A DNA stretch of 8,773 nt from the NCBI GenBank assembly GCA_030148625.1, contig JASBTC010000356.1, forward strand, positions 1-8,773. The letters run 5' to 3'. The notes under the pieces were generated by a model, which had not been told where the DNA came from, searched no databases, and saw nothing but the letters and a program-made list of their open reading frames with translations. A program made the position numbers and the translations under genes. This document shows, piece after piece, positions 6,889-8,773 of this stretch; the stretch's first letter is position 1, and every line of letters begins with the position of its first letter. This DNA is from Sphingobium sp. (GTDB taxonomy: Bacteria > Pseudomonadota > Alphaproteobacteria > Sphingomonadales > Sphingomonadaceae).

Positions 6889-7119
6889 ATGGCTGGTTTC
6901 GTATCGGGTTTGCTGTTCGTCGCCGCGCTGATGACGGGTCTCGGCGTCATTGTTTTCACGCTTGTCGGCCGATGGGACGCAATATTGGCAGCGCTCGCGG
7001 GCGAGCCCATCCCGGAACGGGCGCATGTCGTGTCGCGCCGGATCGTGCGGATGCGTCCCGCGCGCCGCAGCTATCATCCGGTCCCTAGCCGGCAGCAGAT
7101 CCGGCGCGCAGCCGCTTGA
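6889..7119 (+). CDS. Small single-pass membrane protein, possibly SOS-induced
   Basis: An unrecognised protein of 76 residues. Residues 4-27 form one hydrophobic segment rich in Gly, Ala, Leu, Val and Phe. Next comes a short stretch with W29, D30 and an alanine-rich turn to about 38. The tail (about 39-76) is strongly basic, with ten arginines, and ends in three alanines. The charge pattern predicts an outside N-terminus and a cytoplasmic C-terminus. It lacks a lipobox or a cleavage site I can support. The start is fixed by AGGAGG; codon use (GC-rich third positions) is that of a real gene. Upstream lie a promoter with a LexA-type operator and a leader hairpin, so I infer induction by DNA damage. 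Small LexA-controlled membrane proteins elsewhere (SidA in Caulobacter, SosA in Staphylococcus, TisB in E. coli) block division or depolarise the membrane. No sequence kinship to any of them is claimed. Its last 35 bases overlap the pssA end, tail to tail. Confidence 0.72.
   Translation: MAGFVSGLLFVAALMTGLGVIVFTLVGRWDAILAALAGEPIPERAHVVSRRIVRMRPARRSYHPVPSRQQIRRAAA
7060..7109. repeat. Inverted repeat across the convergent gene ends
   Basis: GCGCGCCG (7060-7067) is mirrored by CGGCGCGC (7102-7109) around a 34-base loop that includes the pssA stop codon. It could fold on both converging transcripts. There is no T-run on either side, so factor-dependent termination is as likely as hairpin termination. 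Confidence 0.35.
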
Positions 7120-7864
7120 CCCGCGCATAGCTGCGGACCCCGAACGGGATCAGTCCGACATAGAGGATGCTGACCACCGACAGGGTGGCCCAGGGCGCGG
7201 ACAGCAGGGCCGCCCCGAGCAATCCGACGACCGCGATCAATTCCAGGCGGATGTTGCGACGCAGGCGCAGCGAAGACCAGCTGAAGGTCGCGACGTTCGA
7301 GATCATCAGAAAGGCGACGACGACGAGCCAGGGCGCGACGACCCAGGGTTCGCGGACCACCGCCGCCGGTTCGCCCAGCCATAGCCAGATGAAAAGCGGC
7401 AGCAATGCCAGTCCGGCCGCGGCCGGTGCCGGCACTCCGGTGAGGAAACCCGCCGATTTGTGCGGCTGTTCCGTGGCATCGATATTGGCGTTGAACCGGG
7501 CGAGCCGCAACGCGCAGCACACCGCATGGGCCAGTGCGAGCACCCAGCCGAATTGCGGAAGATATTGAAGCGACCAGAGATAGATGATGATCGCGGGCGA
7601 GACGCCGAAGGCGATCACGTCGGACAGCGAATCAAGCTCCGCGCCAAAGCGGCTTTCTCCCTTGAGCAACCGGGCGATGCGACCGTCGATGCCATCCAAT
7701 ATGCCGGCGACGATGATTGCCGCCGCCGCCCTCTCCCAGTCCCCGGCAATGCCGAATCGGATGCCGGTGAGCCCGCAGCACAAGGCCAGGGCCGTGACGG
7801 CGTTGGGCGCGAGCGCACGGAGCGGAATGCCCCGACGCGGCGGCGGGGCGCGCTCCTCGCTCAT
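7085..7864 (-). CDS. pssA: CDP-diacylglycerol-serine O-phosphatidyltransferase (phosphatidylserine synthase)
   Basis: An integral inner-membrane enzyme of 259 residues that joins CDP-diacylglycerol and serine to give phosphatidylserine and CMP. The CDP-alcohol phosphatidyltransferase motif is complete and correctly spaced: D57, D60, G61, A64, R65, then G74, D78 and D82. The acidic residues bind metal and the nucleotide. Several hydrophobic segments follow (about 86-115, 140-165, 168-190, 205-245), which makes it the membrane-embedded type, unlike the soluble E. coli PssA. The short N-terminus is proline- and arginine-rich. The assignment to serine rather than another alcohol rests on overall likeness and on the partner gene: the ATG at 7864 overlaps the psd stop as ATGA, and psd acts on its product. 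Its 3' end runs 35 bases into the oppositely oriented small membrane-protein gene. Confidence 0.93.
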   Translation of the reverse strand: MSEERAPPPRRGIPLRALAPNAVTALALCCGLTGIRFGIAGDWERAAAAIIVAGILDGIDGRIARLLKGESRFGAELDSLSDVIAFGVSPAIIIYLWSLQYLPQFGWVLALAHAVCCALRLARFNANIDATEQPHKSAGFLTGVPAPAAAGLALLPLFIWLWLGEPAAVVREPWVVAPWLVVVAFLMISNVATFSWSSLRLRRNIRLELIAVVGLLGAALLSAPWATLSVVSILYVGLIPFGVRSYARVKRLRAGSAAG

Positions 7865-8601
7865 TGCGGGATGGCGTCCTGCGCGTCACCGCGGGCGACG
7901 ATGCCCAATATCGTCTCACCCGCCACGCATCTCTGCCCCAAAGCCACGCGCGGCGCGGTTCCGGCAGGCAGATAGACATCGACGCGGCTGCCGAAGCGGA
8001 TCAGCCCGACTCGCTGCCCCGCGGCGACGATGTCGCCCGGCTTCACGAAAGGTACGATACGGCGCGCGACCAGCCCGGCGATCTGGGTGAAGCCGATCCG
8101 TATCCCGTCGCGATCCTCGACCAGGATATGCTGGCGTTCATTGTCCTCGCTCGCCTTGTCGAGGTCCGCGTTGAGGAACTTGCCGGAGATGTAGACGACC
8201 TGCTTGATCGTGCCGCCGACCGGCGCGCGATTGATGTGGACGTCGAACACACTCATGAAAATCGAGACGCGGGTCATCGGCGCGTCGCCCAGCCCCGCCT
8301 CGCCCGCCATTTCGCGCGGGGGCAACACGGTCTGGATCAACGTCACCATGCCGTCGGCGGGCGCGATGATCAGCCCTTCGCCGCGCGGGACCGAGCGGAC
8401 GGGATCGCGGAAAAAGGCCGCGACCCACAATGTGATCGCCGCCATCGGCCAGGCAAGCGTCTCCCACGCCATGAAGGCGAGAAAAGCGGTGATCGCACCC
8501 GAGATCAGTATGTACTTGCGACCCTCGGGGTGGATGCTGGGCCAACGCCATTTGACGCCGGTGACCATCGCCGTGTTTTCCGGCTGCATTATTTCCTTCA
8601 T
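7861..8601 (-). CDS. psd: Phosphatidylserine decarboxylase proenzyme
   Basis: A membrane-bound pyruvoyl enzyme of 246 residues (short, archaeal-type class) that makes phosphatidylethanolamine from phosphatidylserine. Hydrophobic anchor segments lie at about 31-61. D83 in PADG and H122 in FDVHINR fit the Asp-His part of the self-cleaving triad. G204-S205 in IRFGSRVD is the cleavage site at which the serine becomes the pyruvoyl group, giving a large beta and a 42-residue alpha chain. The start is uncertain. The ATG at 8601 has only a weak AAGAGAG upstream, while the ATG four codons later at 8589 is preceded by AAGGA at four bases and would give 242 residues. The gene comes first in a two-gene unit with pssA. 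Confidence 0.94.
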   Translation of the reverse strand: MKEIMQPENTAMVTGVKWRWPSIHPEGRKYILISGAITAFLAFMAWETLAWPMAAITLWVAAFFRDPVRSVPRGEGLIIAPADGMVTLIQTVLPPREMAGEAGLGDAPMTRVSIFMSVFDVHINRAPVGGTIKQVVYISGKFLNADLDKASEDNERQHILVEDRDGIRIGFTQIAGLVARRIVPFVKPGDIVAAGQRVGLIRFGSRVDVYLPAGTAPRVALGQRCVAGETILGIVARGDAQDAIPQ

Positions 8602-8607
8602 CCGCTC

Positions 8608-8636
8608 TCTTTAAGGGCGCATCGGACGAGTGACAA
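8608..8636 (-). promoter_or_regulatory. Candidate psd-pssA promoter
   Basis: On the minus strand TTGTCA (8631-8636) and TAAAGA (8608-8613) are 17 bases apart. Transcription would begin at about 8601, on or next to the first psd ATG. Both boxes are reasonable but not perfect. The region lies in the 144-base gap between the divergent psd and the plus-strand gene at 8746. Confidence 0.35.
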
Positions 8637-8680
8637 CGCCGCTCTGCGTCGAGATCGCCTGCAACAGTCCTCCGGGCCGG

Positions 8681-8707
8681 TTGATTGCGGATGCCCGCGC
8701 CTATAGG
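8681..8707 (+). promoter_or_regulatory. Possible promoter of the right-edge gene
   Basis: TTGATT (8681-8686) and TATAGG (8702-8707) lie upstream of the gene at 8746, but only 15 bases apart, which is short. The C-TATAGGGG block is the best -10-like element in the gap. The call is tentative. Confidence 0.25.
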
Positions 8708-8745
8708 GGGCTTGCAAACTCCCTGGGTAAGAAAGCGAGCAACGC

Positions 8746-8773
8746 ATGGCGAAGATCAAGGTGAAAACTCCTG
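8746..8773 (+). CDS. icd: Start of a gene, probably NADP-dependent isocitrate dehydrogenase
   Basis: Only nine full codons are inside the window, reading MAKIKVKTP. This matches the N-terminus I know for the alphaproteobacterial NADP isocitrate dehydrogenase (MAKIKVxxPVVE-type), the TCA-cycle enzyme converting isocitrate to 2-oxoglutarate. A purine-rich AAGAAAGCGAG sequence upstream could act as ribosome-binding site. With so few residues the name is a recognition call, not a domain-based one. Confidence 0.55.

Noticed and set aside
7864..8706. A 280-codon plus-strand frame opposite psd
   Set aside because: It is antisense to psd along its whole length, is rich in Arg, Asp and His as shadow frames here are, and has no motif.
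1..8773. CRISPR arrays, tRNA genes, insertion sequences or phage genes
   Set aside because: No spaced direct repeats, cloverleaf-like sequence, transposase motifs or phage proteins were seen on either strand.

Overview
The window reads as a high-GC alphaproteobacterial chromosome, most likely a member of the Sphingomonadales. This rests on the housekeeping gene order, the protein flavour, a psd-pssA pair beside an isocitrate-dehydrogenase-like start, and a dispersed palindromic element of alphaproteobacterial type. It is a core-genome region, with no insertion sequence, tRNA, rRNA or CRISPR array visible.

Positions 1-6638 on the minus strand hold the classic translation-plus-envelope cluster, transcribed right to left: rpsB (ribosomal protein S2), tsf (EF-Ts), pyrH (UMP kinase), frr (ribosome recycling factor), uppS (undecaprenyl-diphosphate synthase), cdsA (CDP-diacylglycerol synthase), dxr (MEP-pathway reductoisomerase) and the 5' part of rseP (site-2 protease). 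From frr to rseP every junction overlaps by 4-7 bases, so this part is probably translationally coupled. rpsB-tsf is set apart from pyrH by a 222-base spacer. That spacer holds an extragenic palindrome, a perfect 11-bp inverted repeat, a small hairpin and a possible pyrH promoter. Together the genes supply ribosome and translation factors, UMP phosphorylation, the isoprenoid precursor and lipid carrier for cell-wall synthesis, and CDP-diacylglycerol for phospholipids.

Positions 6639-7119 are the most interesting part. A strong rpsB promoter faces left. Its -35 box sits three bases from the -35 box of a promoter facing right. The spacer of the right-facing promoter contains GAAC-N7-GAAC, the known alphaproteobacterial LexA operator. 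The right-facing unit has a structured 5' leader, a strong Shine-Dalgarno (AGGAGG) and a 76-codon gene for an unrecognised small protein with one membrane segment and an arginine-rich tail. I infer a DNA-damage (SOS) inducible small membrane protein, analogous in layout to known SOS division inhibitors such as Caulobacter SidA or staphylococcal SosA. The rpsB leader can fold in two mutually exclusive ways, one of which hides part of the Shine-Dalgarno.

Positions 7085-8601 on the minus strand hold psd and pssA, overlapping by ATGA. They encode the two steps that turn CDP-diacylglycerol (the CdsA product) into phosphatidylserine and then phosphatidylethanolamine. The 3' end of pssA overlaps the 3' end of the small SOS gene by 35 bases, tail to tail. 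At the right edge a plus-strand gene starts at 8746. Its nine visible residues look like an NADP isocitrate dehydrogenase.
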